Positions 42,291-52,385 of a stretch of DNA of 64,000 nucleotides are shown here, one piece after another; the first letter of the stretch is position 1; the number at the start of each line of letters is the position of its first letter. The stretch is from Gracilariopsis chorda. Taxonomy: Eukaryota > Rhodophyta > Florideophyceae > Gracilariales > Gracilariaceae. The notes under the pieces were generated by a model. The model was not told where the DNA came from, did no database searches, and worked only from the letters and a program-made list of their open reading frames with translations. Both the position numbers and the translations under genes were made by a program. The DNA lies in contig NBIV01000076.1 of assembly GCA_003194525.1 (NCBI GenBank), positions 62,001-126,000 on the forward strand, given 5' to 3'.

Positions 42291-42810
42291 TCCCAAAGAG
42301 TGGGTGCATCCAGGAATTGCCACTTGACCAGGCCATCGGATATGAGCCAATAATAAAACGCGAAGGCACTCAATATTTGGTGGGCCTGAACCAGATTTGG
42401 ATATGAAAACGAAGCCTCCGAGGGTTCGTCCAAACCTCCAAACCGTCCACAACATTTCATCTCTGTGCTGGAGTCCACAACATGCTCTCAAATCCTAACA
42501 AAGCAGCTGTAGCGGCTTGCATTGGCGCTTACTCTACGACCATATGCGTTGCGATAGTGCTTTGTAAGTCTAAACGATTGCACAAACGATCCCATAGCAG
42601 TCGAGGACTACTCCATCCAACTTTTTTCAGAAGACACCTTGGCAACGCAGGGGTTCGTGGTACTGTGGTCGCGGACGAAGCATCGGACTGAGTTTATGAT
42701 TACTAACGAAAGGGTCGGTAATGAATGACGGTGATAGAGTTAGCTACGCGGCGGTTGATGAGTTTCGGGGAGGTGGCACAGGCGTTTTGATGCACGATTT
42801 GGCGCCAATA

Positions 42811-42854
42811 TTTGGCGTAGTGGTTCGGAGAATTTGGCGTAGTGGTTCGGAGAA
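42811..42854. repeat. Tandem duplication of a 22-bp unit
   Basis: Two exact copies of TTTGGCGTAGTGGTTCGGAG plus AA. They stand beside GGCGCCAATATTTGGCG and, further on, CGCCAAATATTTGG in inverted orientation. TTTGGCGC-like strings resemble E2F sites, but several TTTGGCG copies in one small patch are also what a local duplication would give. Confidence 0.85.
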
Positions 42855-44118
42855 TGTTGGGATTGTAGTGCGCCAAATATTTGGTGGGCTGTTGCACTGG
42901 TAATTTCTGGATGCACGCAGTAGAAGGCTCCCGTTAGCTCTTCCGATTCCGAAAGGTTTAAATCGTTCTTTGTTTGTGCCGAAGTTCGGCATTTACAATT
43001 CTGTCCGAACTGGCACGAGAAATCTGGGGCTCAAACACGCAAAACGACACAATAAGTTGGCATCCTTGTAATACATGTCACAGTTTGAATTGGGGTTTAC
43101 AAAATGGTTGCGGATCTCAATGGCTTTTGTGTCGTTGTTACGGTAACATTTCATTAATGTCTGATTTTTCATGCATTTTCTCCAAAAATGACCGCAATAA
43201 TGATGATTCATGAAGAAATCGGCGATTTGCCCTTCGATATGCGACCCAGACACTGTCAGCTACTGTAATAAAACCGGATCATTGATCTGAAGCATAATCC
43301 CGATCCATACGTGATAATCACGATCGGATTGTCTGATTTGGATCAAGTTTGATTGAACTAGCTCAAGGATAGGGTTCAGCTCGTGGTGCCAATGTCCTGG
43401 AAGGCACGACCTCCCAGAGGCCGCCAGCGGGCACAGATGCACACGTGTGAAAGCACAGGTCGTACAACTCAACCACGTGTCATAGCGGCGCTTGGCGGTT
43501 ACATCATGAAAAAACATGAGTTTTCACAGTTTATGCATGAATAATCATGCAAAAAGAAGAAATGCATGAACTTCATGGAATCGTGGTTGTTACCGTTGGT
43601 ACGAAGGTACAGTATTGTCTACCTTCAGGAAACTCTGCTGACGTAGGATATTGATGCAGCATAATAAGGGTAAGGCACATTTGGAGAGTATAAGCCGTTC
43701 TTGCGTCGAAGCTCCCGCCCGGCAGAGTCTTTCAGGCCGTTCCGGTTGTTAAAAAATTTGGTTTATGGAACGCGCTTACAAGGGTGCCGTCTTGCGAGTG
43801 CAAAGAAGCCCGTCGTCGGAGAAGTCGTCACTCTTTCCTCGTTCGCATACAGGATCGCTGCGGGAGCATTGATGCAGTGTAGTAAGGGTTAAAGAGTTGG
43901 CATCCATGTAAGATATCTTCTTTTGACAAGCGGTGGTTGGAACCCTCGTCGAAGCCGATCTCGCGATCTCACTTCAATCCCGATACAAGATCTCCGATCT
44001 CGACGCCTTGACGCTATGAGCTCACTATAATGTACCCGTACAAGATTATTGAAAGCGCTCAGCTTGTTCTACAACCCCTTACAAACAACCAGAAACACAT
44101 AACCATGCGCTCCTTTGC

Positions 44119-44126
44119 TATATAAG
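44119..44126 (+). promoter_or_regulatory. TATA box of the knottin-like gene
   Basis: TATATAAG, 83 bases before the ATG. The context CTTTGCTATATAAGCACTGG is a strong core promoter by eukaryotic standards. Confidence 0.65.
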
Positions 44127-44201
44127 CACTGGCCAGCCGGCCAGGCACCTCCCGTTCCACAACCCAGCTCTTTCCATTATCCCACTCAAAGTGTCTCCAC
44201 A

Positions 44202-44483
44202 ATGGCTTTCTCTTATGTGGTCCTGGCCTTGCTCTTCGTTTCCGCCGCTTTCGCCGCCCCACCCCCGCTCACGAATACTGTGAGGCCCATCAGGGATGTT
44301 CAGTCGAACTCCAAAACTATTACCGATGTTTTAACCGCTGGGCGCGTTCAACTTAACCAGTGCCATTTCAGTCGTTGCGATGCGGACGATGATTGCTCGG
44401 CGGGCTGTTATTGCAGAAACGGTATAAATGACCCTACGGAGGGGATTCCTCCAGAGTGGGGGTATTGTTATGAACTTCCGTGA
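44202..44483 (+). CDS. Small secreted cysteine-rich peptide, knottin-like
   Basis: A 93-residue precursor with a clean signal peptide (residues 1-18 or 19, M-A-F-S-Y-V-V-L-A-L-L-F, ending A-F-A-A). A proline-rich, then polar propeptide-like stretch (20-53) leads to a C-terminal domain with exactly six cysteines at 54, 59, 65, 69, 71 and 89. The spacing C-x4-C-x5-C-x3-C-x1-C-x17-C matches the cystine-knot (knottin) frame of squash-type protease inhibitors (C-x6-C-x5-C-x3-C-x1-C-x5-C), apart from a longer last loop. The local string C-D-A-D-D-D-C-S-A-G-C-Y-C is especially close to that family. I infer a disulfide-knotted extracellular peptide, perhaps an inhibitor or defence peptide; the target is unknown. 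I chose this ATG because it follows the TATA box and opens the signal peptide. Confidence 0.75.
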   Translation: MAFSYVVLALLFVSAAFAAPPPLTNTVRPIRDVQSNSKTITDVLTAGRVQLNQCHFSRCDADDDCSAGCYCRNGINDPTEGIPPEWGYCYELP

Positions 44484-45675
44484 TAACTCTTGAAGCGGTG
44501 ATCAGCTAGATGGGACAGAACCTTGGCATAAGTTTTGACCGTCATGGGCTGCAGATGGTGCCAATGCTGACAGATGCTTTGTTGTTGCAGGATGGCAGGG
44601 ACGAAGGAGAAGCATTAATATTGGCGTGCACAATTCAGAAACCAGGCACTGCTCAAACCACGAAGTAAACTCTTTTTCTTTGCCTTCGCCCTCTGTAACC
44701 AGCCTTGAAAGCTGCATGCCTCGGCTGTGCTCAGGATGACTGCTTTCATGTTCTGCAACGGCTTTGAAGCGGGGTATCATTTTGTACCATTGGTATCCAT
44801 CGAACGGTACTGAAAACGCGGCACTAGTATAAGACTATGTTCATTAGTCGTTGTCACAAATGTTTCTCCAATCCATATTGAAATTATTTCACTGCGGCAT
44901 ACTCATGTTAAGGCAAGAGCTATCCTTTTTGTTGACACATCTGCAAGATCAAGAGAGTCACAAAGCCTTGCGCACAGCGTTTCTTTAAAAGCTCCAAACT
45001 TTCAATGAAGCCTTTCACGGCCCCTAGCCCCAAGTCTCGTTCGTTCCACGTGTTTGGCCCAATTCCATGCCATTTGCATCGTATGGTCTGGAGATGAGTC
45101 TTCAAACGACCTCTGCGATCGATAGCCTCGCAGCAATAGTAATTGTGGCAGCAAAATCGCTTTCATCACGGTTTTTGTCAACGATTTCTCTCAATGCCGA
45201 TGAAGCTTATCGATTCCTGCCACATTGTCTGAGAAACTTACCAAGGTGGTGGTCGCAGGTATCATGAGTTTGTTTCTCCATGAACATGGTTTGTTCAAGG
45301 AAGTCCCGAAACGATTTCAGGTGCCCATCAAATCTCAGCACACGACACGAAACGATTTCTTGCCGCCATCAAGTCTCAGGACACGACAGAAATATGTCAG
45401 CGACTCCATCTCCGAAGCGAAGAATATGGCATAGCTGGAAGGAAGCATCATTTTTTTGAATTCTGCACTGTTGTACAACCGTCTTCGAGAATTTGTTTAA
45501 CCAGCGTCGAAGCTTTTTTTTTCTGCACTGCTACCGATACCCTTGCAGTAGTTGTCTATGTCTAAGTAGTTTTTCCTAGCTGCAGGGATACCCTGTCGTC
45601 TATTATGAAGAAAATGGAGACTTTTGCAAGATGCGGACCTGGGCGAAAAGCAGATGAGGATCAAAATTTGAAGCG
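44484..45675. other. Intergenic region
   Basis: No gene is recognisable. A minus-strand frame (44920-45105) reads as a cysteine-containing coding fragment but has no family motif. A 41-bp tandem duplication lies at 45307-45388. Confidence 0.4.
45307..45388. repeat. Tandem 41-bp duplication
   Basis: CGAAACGATTTC...CCATCAAATCTCAG is followed directly by CGAAACGATTTC...CCATCAAGTCTCAG. The copies differ at a handful of positions. Confidence 0.85.
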
Positions 45676-46100
45676 ATCAAATATGAACCTTGACATACCC
45701 CTAGTGTCTATCGGACCAGTGCGCTGACCTCATATGAGGTCAGAGCAACGGCACGCAAAATTAAAAAAAAAATTGAAATCTGATCCGCATGGCCCCACAT
45801 TTCAAATTTCGAACTTGAAACATGGCTAACCAGGTGGTCTTTGAACAAAAAGATCTGTGGACGGGGCCATTGTGTACGAATGTTTTTGACGATAGTGCTT
45901 GATGTGACAGCTACGATTGTTGGTGATGTGTTGTGGACATGGTTCAGCGCTGCCGGCGTAGAAGACATGATGAGAAGATCAAAGTGAAAAAGTTTTTGGA
46001 AAAGTTTTAAGGTTTTGATAAAGTTCTAGAGTCATTAATATTGACCTCATATGAGGTCGCTGGTCAGATAGACACTAGCTAGAGTCTGTTCATATTTGAT
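45676..46100. mobile_element. Small inverted-repeat element (MITE-like, about 425 bp)
   Basis: Terminal inverted repeats of about 65-70 bp: ATCAAATATGAA...CTAGTGTCTATCGGACCAG...CTCATATGAGGTC on the left, and the same sequence reversed on the right with small indels. The ACCTCATATGAGGT core is itself palindromic. The interior has a short minus-strand frame (45708-45968, 86 residues) that could be leftover transposase coding sequence. No target duplication is clear. It is best read as a non-autonomous DNA transposon. Confidence 0.6.
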
Positions 46101-46134
46101 AGGAGATTCCATGGCCAATGCATGGTTGGCAGCT

Positions 46135-46245
46135 TAATGAGAGCCAGAGAGCTGCTACGATGATGGTTACTAATATGCACGGGTTAGATTGCTAGTTGCG
46201 TTGCTTCAGATATGGCAAAAATTCATTCAGTTACATTTTGGCATG
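46135..46245. repeat. Dispersed repeat, copy 2
   Basis: Matches 42185-42290 in the same direction, with landmarks GCTACGATGATGGTTACTAATA and GTTGCGTTGCTTCAGATATG. It lies just outside the inverted-repeat element. Confidence 0.55.
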
Positions 46246-46481
46246 ATTTCCCGCAGGTATAAGATTGAGAAAACCGTTGAAGTCTCGGAGCAAATGTCTA
46301 GTCTTTACTACGCGTCGGTAGGTCCTGTCGTTTCTCTTCCTACTGCAACCACCGAGCCGGCGCTAATTCTTATACGCTTCCAGAGGTCCTCTCCTAGGTA
46401 AAGATACTAATAATGCAATAGAATACTGTCGGCTGTTGCGTGACAGTTACTGCATTTCACACCACATCTTCTTCGTAAACC

Positions 46482-47530
46482 TTATCCAGTTGATTTGTTC
46501 GAGCTAGTGTACACCGCTTTCGAAAGGTCAATTGAAAGTTTTCCATCGAAGAGGAAAAGCTCCAAAGCGTCGTCCATTGCACTATTAAACTTGGTCAAAG
46601 GGTCTGTGTAGTTGCAGCTTCCAGGTAGCCATATCATCCGATCAATTTTCGTCGTCTCGAACTCGTACTTTATAACACTTACGTCTCCACGAATAGAACC
46701 GGTCGGCGGCGTTCCGAGAAGTAGATAATGTTCCGTATAAATTTTTTGAATCAACCACAATCAAAAGCTTAATATCAGTGTCAAGTATCTTCCTGTACGC
46801 TTTTGCAAAGACCTTCCCTTCTTCGATTGCCTCGCCTGCAGCCAACTTTTCGGTGGATCCAATCGATTTAACCGGACGCCGAAATTTGTGGGAAGTCCAT
46901 GCCACGGTATGGAATACAGTATTCTCCTTTAAGTCCCCAAAGTACAAGCCAGCTATGTATCTCAGCTGACCGTGATCCGTAGCGCGATTTGCGTCGGCAA
47001 ATACGACCAAAAAGAGCTAGCATTCCTTCCTTGCTTCTGGTTGAAGATAACGGACAGTTCTTGATTTTTTCTTCAGCGTTTTCAAAACATTTAGCTGATT
47101 CACCAAATCCTACACCCGCGGTAATGGGCCTTTCTGCTGTAGAAATGATGCGGCAAGTGCACAAAAGGGAGACGCAGCGACTCCCAGCCAGCCGATTGAG
47201 CTATTCAATGATCTGAAACTCGTTAATGCAATGCTTGTGACGGTCTGGTCTTGCTGCTTACGTCTTATCTGGTCTATAAGAGGAAGTGGTAATCCTTCGA
47301 GCTTGTGGTCGCCGTTCACGGTGATACTGTAGTCGTCTCGTCGCAAAATTTGTAGGCCGTAGAACTGTATCAATGCCGCTCCGTACACAATAGTTCCAAG
47401 TTTGTACTACCCTTTAATTCTTTCTATCACTGTCAAAAGGCGGTTTCCGGTCGCAGCAAATAGTATATCGTGAACCACTTTCAACGCTAAAATGTCCAAC
47501 CCTCCACTCCTCTTCATGTAAAAGAACTGC
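46482..47530 (-). pseudogene. Fragment of a copia-like polyprotein (RT end and RNase H)
   Basis: On the minus strand the reading runs from L-A-L-K-V-V-H-D-I-L-F-A, where the second aspartate pair of the copia VVDDIL motif is reduced to H-D, through Y-K-L-G-T-I-V-Y-G-A and F-R-S-L-N-S-S-I-G-W-L-G to an RNase H. The RNase H shows F-A-D-A-N-R-A-T-D-H-G, V-A-W-T-S-H-K-F-R-R-P-V-K-S, E-K-L-A-A-G-E-A-I-E-E-G-K, V-V-D-S-K-N-L-Y and S-I-R-G-D-V-S-V. Two or three frame changes and a stop break it. The family differs from the other copia copies here. It appears truncated at both ends and no LTR was found. Confidence 0.7.
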
Positions 47531-48120
47531 AGTACTATAGTACAGTGGGTACTATATATGCTCCTTAGGATGGGCTGTCACGGAAGATTCCTAACGGAGG
47601 ATCTGTATGTTCTAACTGGTGCCACGCAGCACACCACTCCAGAACAATCGCTCCAGCAGACTATAATTCGATTAAGTAGAATAACCTAACTTGGATTTTT
47701 ATAGGGTACAGTTGTGGATTGAACGACTGACATCGTGTCGAGGTTCATTACCATCGGCGCGGTGGGAGGAGGTTCTATCTTCTCACAGAAATGGACGACA
47801 AAACTCTGCCTGGAGCTTGTCCTAGCTCCGGAAGATTGGGGCGTTTATATAGGAATACTACGCGACATTTAGGCTACTGAGCTTCAATGGAATACGTACA
47901 GAACACGTGTGAATTTTTCTCTTAAAAGTTATACGTGTTCCTTTAATTCCGCCTTCAAGAAGTGGTACATTATCCCACACACTCCCCGGTCGCGTAACTG
48001 TCTCTTTTTACCAATACAAAAGAATACAAAAACTCAATCGACAAACCATGACAGCTTCAGACATAATCGAGATTTCATTAACTTGAGCTCTTACTGCCAT
48101 TCCTCAGTATCGTGTGTGAT
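47531..48120. other. Non-coding stretch, probably copia 3' region
   Basis: No recognisable gene. It is the downstream side of the minus-strand copia element and should hold its 3' LTR. I could not find a matching copy beyond 51.8 kb, so no LTR is claimed. Confidence 0.3.
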
Positions 48121-48149
48121 ACCCTTGCTAGTATCGAGATTCCAATATC

Positions 48150-49130
48150 CAGCCTTCAGGATCTGGTTGAGGTTCACAGCCCGTCAGACACTACGTTTTT
48201 TAATGGCGTCCGCAAGAGCGACGATCCCAGGTATCCAATTCACTTGATGCAAATCTCCTGATTCAAAAGTGTCTCGGATCATAGTGACAGTCTTTCAAAA
48301 TCTTTATTCTTAACTTTCGTGCAGTGTCGTTATCGTATCGAATAGGGCTTTCGAGTCTACGAGGATTTGATGTGCCAGTTCCAAGTTCGGAAATACGCCT
48401 TGCAACCACATCTTCATATCGAATCCGCGGTCTTCTGCCTCCGAATATGCCAGGATCTCTGCATCAAAAGATGAGTAAGTAACTCTTCTCTGCGTTGCAC
48501 TAGTCCAATATAATGGGTGGAAGATCGCCCTGTCATCGAAGATTGTCTTTGTCTGTAGGCTACATATTACGCCGGTTTGCCTGTACGGTTTTTCGTTACG
48601 GCTATGGGCTGCGTCCGATAGACTGACAAGCTATGCTTCTTGCAGCCCCACTGGACGGATGTACTTGACTGTTGGATCGAGTTTCAATATTTCTTGAAGC
48701 ATGCAGTTGGCTTCGTTGATATTCTTTACGCGCAGGTTTCCGAGTTCTTGCTGCATTAGCGAAGTTACTAGTGCAGCTTGCGGAAGTATGGCAGAGCCTA
48801 AGTACATGAGAGTTCCTGCCAGCGTGCGATAATGCCTCGTCTCGTCTTCAGTGGCTCGGTTTTCTCTTTCCCTCTTACGAGCACTTGATAGTCTGATGCA
48901 GTGTAGCCGGGACATATAACCAACCATCGAGATGGTTACATTCGAGTCTTCGTCCTTTGTAATGTCGCATCCCGAAAACTTCCGCTTTTGTCCGATTCGT
49001 ATCTTGCCAACTTCGAATTCTTGCTGCAGTCCTTTCATGAACGTCTCTACTCGTTGCTTGGTTCCTGTGACGAGCAAGTCGTCAACTACTTTTACCAGTA
49101 TCAGGACGACCTTTCTCTCTTAATCCCTTT
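48150..49130 (-). pseudogene. Copia reverse transcriptase (C-terminal part) and RNase H
   Basis: V-K-V-V-D-D-L-L-V-T-G-T at about 49060-49095 keeps both catalytic aspartates. The connection follows (G-C-D-I-T-K-D-E, Y-R-T-L-A-G-T-L-M-Y-L-G, L-P-Q-A-A-L-V-T-S), then RNase H with Q-R-R-V-T-Y-S-S-F-D-A-E-I-L, E-D-R-G-F-D-M and V-D-S-K-A-L-F-D-T-I-T-T-L-H. After two stops come F-E-S-G-D-L-H-Q-V-N-W-I-P-G and A-L-A-D-A-I-K-K-R, close to the copia tail. Several stops lie in the RNase H. Confidence 0.8.
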
Positions 49131-49134
49131 TCTC

Positions 49135-50052
49135 TCAGTGAAGACAGATACAAGTGTATATCCGTCTTCCCTGAGGTAGTATGTGAGGGGTTGTGGTTAT
49201 CGGGGATTGTGTCTTCAGAGGTCTGTGTATCGCTGTTGGTGCTACCTGTTCCTTATGTGCATCGAGGATTTCTTGAGAGATAACCTTGGTTGGTATTCCA
49301 AGCAGTGATGGGCTGTATCCTTTCACCAGTTCCAAGCTTAGGATGGTGAAGCCGGAGAATATATTCGGCAGAAAAGTGGCCCTGGCAAAGATCGTGTGAT
49401 GGTTGTCCTGTGATCGTTCTTTGTTGATCTTCTCGATGATTCTCTTGATTTGTTAGTTTTTCCGTTCTACTATCCCTAATTTGTTATGGCTTCTGGCTGG
49501 TAGTGGTCGGTAGAGAATATTATGGATTATGCAGAATGCCCTGAGAGCTGGGGAGTTGTATTCGTCATCTGCTAACAACCTTAGTGGGCACCCGTGTCAG
49601 CAGATCCATATGGATTCTATTTCCTCTAAAAAGGAAGCTGCGGATCTGTTGTTTACGATTGCTGTCTCTGAGTATCCCGTGCCTGTTTCCGTGATGTGAA
49701 TCACGGTCCGTTGCTTGTTATTGATCTGGATGAAGAAGAAGTCAATCTGCACTTCTTGGTTGAATTGTTCGTTCACGTGCGTCAGCGATATTTTCCTGGT
49801 TCGTGGTGGTTGTCCGGATTAGGCACATATATCGCATGCCTCTGATGTTGTTTCGATGGATCGTTTGAGTTGTTCATCAAGAATTTCCGCGTCTCTACAT
49901 ATATTCTTTACTTCGTCCGCTAGAGCATGCGTGTATCTGTGGATCCATTTCGCAAGTGTCTTCATGGCTTGTGTTTGATTCGGGTTAGAGCTGGTTAGTA
50001 ACTTTTCTGACATCTTCACTGTGCTTGGTTGTGGCACGATGAGAAGTCTCAA
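49135..50052 (-). pseudogene. Copia integrase, broken
   Basis: The N-terminal zinc finger is visible as H-R-Y-T-H...C-D-I-C (HHCC). The catalytic core reads V-Q-I-D-F-F-F-I-Q (Asp codon 49741-49743), L-L-A-D-D-E-Y-N (second aspartate) and L-G-I-V-E-R-K-N (glutamate). Two in-frame stops interrupt. The final part contains L-E-L-V-K-G-Y-S-P-S-L-L, similar to the region after the core in copia integrases. Confidence 0.75.
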
Positions 50053-50459
50053 TCGTGTATCGCATCCGTTGGCGTCTATGTATGTTGGTAGGATACGATG
50101 TTCTCTGTCTTCGGGTCTTTCGATGATTATTCTTCGTTATGTCCCCTTGTTAATCGTATCTGCGTATTGTTTGATTTCGACCCCGATGATAAGTGGGTCG
50201 TCGTCGGCAGTCAGGTCGAATGTTAGTGCCAAAGGTCTGGGTGCTTCTTCATTGATAGTCAAGATCCAAGAGCATTTGACTGGTTTAGCGTTCACGCCGT
50301 TTGGACCCCATACTTGTAAGTATTCTTCTCGTGGTGGTTCTAAGTTCAGCCGTATCCCAAGGATGTCACAGATGCGTGTAGTGGTGACTATACCGCAGGT
50401 TGATGTTGGTGCCCCTTTTTCTATGATTGGATTAGGATGTGGTTGGTTCTCACCGATCC

Positions 50460-51830
50460 TACTTACTGAAAATACTGCTTATGTTCTGGGTTCGGATCTT
50501 CGCCTCTGCCTTTATCATCCTGTTCCACATTTTCCTTATGCTTCTTATTCCACTGCTGTTCTTCCGATCCGTTGTTCGGTCTTTTTCTATTCAGTGGATG
50601 TATCTCGCATTTTCGATCTTCCCATTGACGATCTGGCTTACCGCATGCCCAACAATTCCCTTTCTTACGGCAAAGTCCTCGTTTCTGATTAAATGCGAAT
50701 GTCTGGTATCCCTTTCCGGTGATCATGGTCTTGACAAGTTTTCCGTCTTCTGCGGATTCGGTCTTCGCATTCCTATCTCCACGGTACTATTTCTGCAGCT
50801 TCTTGATAGCTGTTACTTCATCCTGAAGACGAATAAAGTATTCCTCTGATTTTTCGGTCATGGAACATTTGTACGGGCTCAATATTTTGTTGATGGTTCG
50901 TTGGCAATCTTTGACTTATTGAAATTTGAGTATGTCGGATACCGTTCCTGGGGTCTTGTTATTATCCGAATCAGTTTGTTGAGTATTGAGTTCTGTTATT
51001 TTCACTAAGATCTCTTTCAACATACTTAATTTTATCGCTGATATCATGTGGTAGTTCTTGGTAAAACTGGGATTGACCCTTACGGCGGCGAATAGGCTAA
51101 AGACTACGTTATTGAACTTAACAGTTCGGAGGTTCGCATTTTTCAATAGTAGCATTGCAAAAGTCTGACTGTCCTGATCATCTTTTCTTCCTTCGGATAT
51201 ATTTAGGTATGCTTGTGCGTTGCCGTAAAACCATTCTGCATTTGTACCGAAGCTTTCCTTGAATCTTTTGAGGCAGTTATGAATAGCTCTGATCATCTTA
51301 ACCTTACGCCTGACAGAGTCTATTACCGAATCTTTCGCCACCAAGGTGATGATTTTGTCTAACTCCTCGAGTCAATTTTTGTTTGGTGCATTGCTGTTTG
51401 TTTGCAAACGAATCTCTTCAGCATCAACGGATCTGTTCACGAGTTGTTCGTGTCCATTTTTTATGCAAGACTAGAGTGTTAGACCCAAAGCGTTGAATAC
51501 ACCCTTGGCTCGGTTGTCTCCTTTTTCTGCATAGTGGAAAACCCGTTTCACCCAGATTCTCACGCTTTGCCGCCATAAGTACTTGGCGGTTGTAGACCCC
51601 AGTCGAGGTGGTTTGAGAAGGTTTGTTGATGATTGTTGCGCTGGGCCCATTATGGTGGATTGTGTGCACGTCATGGCAATTGCGTACGACAAGATGTGAT
51701 CTGTAGGCACTGTAGAAAGAACAATTGCTTGGAGTCCGCCCACTTCTCATCTGGCCCTCTCCTTTCTTCACTATGCGCATCTCCGCTGCTCTTGAATCAC
51801 TCGCCCGCGCCCTTTTTTTTCTTCGCATAA
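50460..51830 (-). pseudogene. Copia Gag, broken
   Basis: Three frames cover Gag. The upstream one (51424-51828) is basic. The middle one (50916-51344) is helical and Gag-like (I-R-A-I-H-N-C-L-K-R-F-K-E-S-F). The downstream one (50463-50726) holds a cysteine cluster, C-W-A-C-G-K-P...W-E-D-R-K-C, which is a zinc-knuckle variant, followed by a basic, charged tail. The plus-strand open frame over the same bases (50021-50692) is its shadow. Confidence 0.6.
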
Positions 51831-52385
51831 GAGTCTCTGCCCTGACCTTTCACGTTGTCAGTTGGCGCGGCGTGATATGTCTAATTCGGATGTGCGCTCT
51901 TGTTCAATTACAATGCAATGTAACAATTCGACACGTTCGCAACTTATAAAACTGAAACGTAGAAGTTATCAGCTACTGCGAGCTACTGCAGCTACTAGAA
52001 AGGTTAGTCCAAACTTCTAAATGCGAGATTAGGCTGCCGTTCTGCTCTTCACGGCGCATGCGTACAGCTCCTGTGCCCAGTGACGTGACGACGCAGCACT
52101 TCTGTTGTCAGTCGTCGTTTCGGTTCGAATGCTGCGCGTCGCCTCGCGGGCCGTTGCTAACCCTTTCACACTTCTGCTCCGTCCGCTGCCCACCGTCTTC
52201 CCAAGTCGCTAGCATTGGTCACTACAACGTCTTTCTGGTCCATGACGTCTTCTCCCCATGACTTGCGGCCCTTATTGCTCCAGCAGCCGTCTTTATTGAG
52301 TTCCCAGAAGCCACCGTCACTTGTTTCTCTCCCCCTTCTCTTGCGCTCGGCATCCCTCTGAAACAAACAATCCACCACTTTCAGC
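51831..52385. other. Non-coding stretch before the lipid-transfer pseudogene
   Basis: No gene is seen. It contains CAACTTATAAAACTG (51940-51954), a TATA-like string on the plus strand that could have been the promoter of the decayed gene downstream, about 440 bases before its ATG. Confidence 0.35.

Larger units (their letters stand above)
41665..44118. other. Intergenic region with short repeats
   Basis: No gene I can support. It contains an (AAG)n run at 42027-42042, one copy of a dispersed repeat (42185-42290), a tandem 22-bp repeat (42811-42854), and a mixed stretch at 43510-43910 with short direct repeats (GATGCAG...TAAGGG). A minus-strand open frame at 42222-42491 looks like chance. Confidence 0.4.
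48120..51830 (-). mobile_element. Decayed Ty1/copia element with an internal deletion
   Basis: On the minus strand, Gag, integrase, the second half of reverse transcriptase and RNase H follow in the copia order (integrase before polymerase). The first half of the polymerase, including D-V-K-G-A-Y, is missing near 49130: the integrase-side frame runs almost directly into V-K-V-V-D-D-L-L. The deletion plus many stops make it inactive. It belongs to the same broad family as the copia element at 1-1973 and serves as a reference for its uninterrupted RNase H. Confidence 0.75.

Noticed and set aside
50021..50692. 223-residue plus-strand open frame
   Set aside because: It lies antisense to the copia Gag region, whose minus-strand frames have zinc-knuckle and Gag-like features; composition is what an antisense shadow would give.
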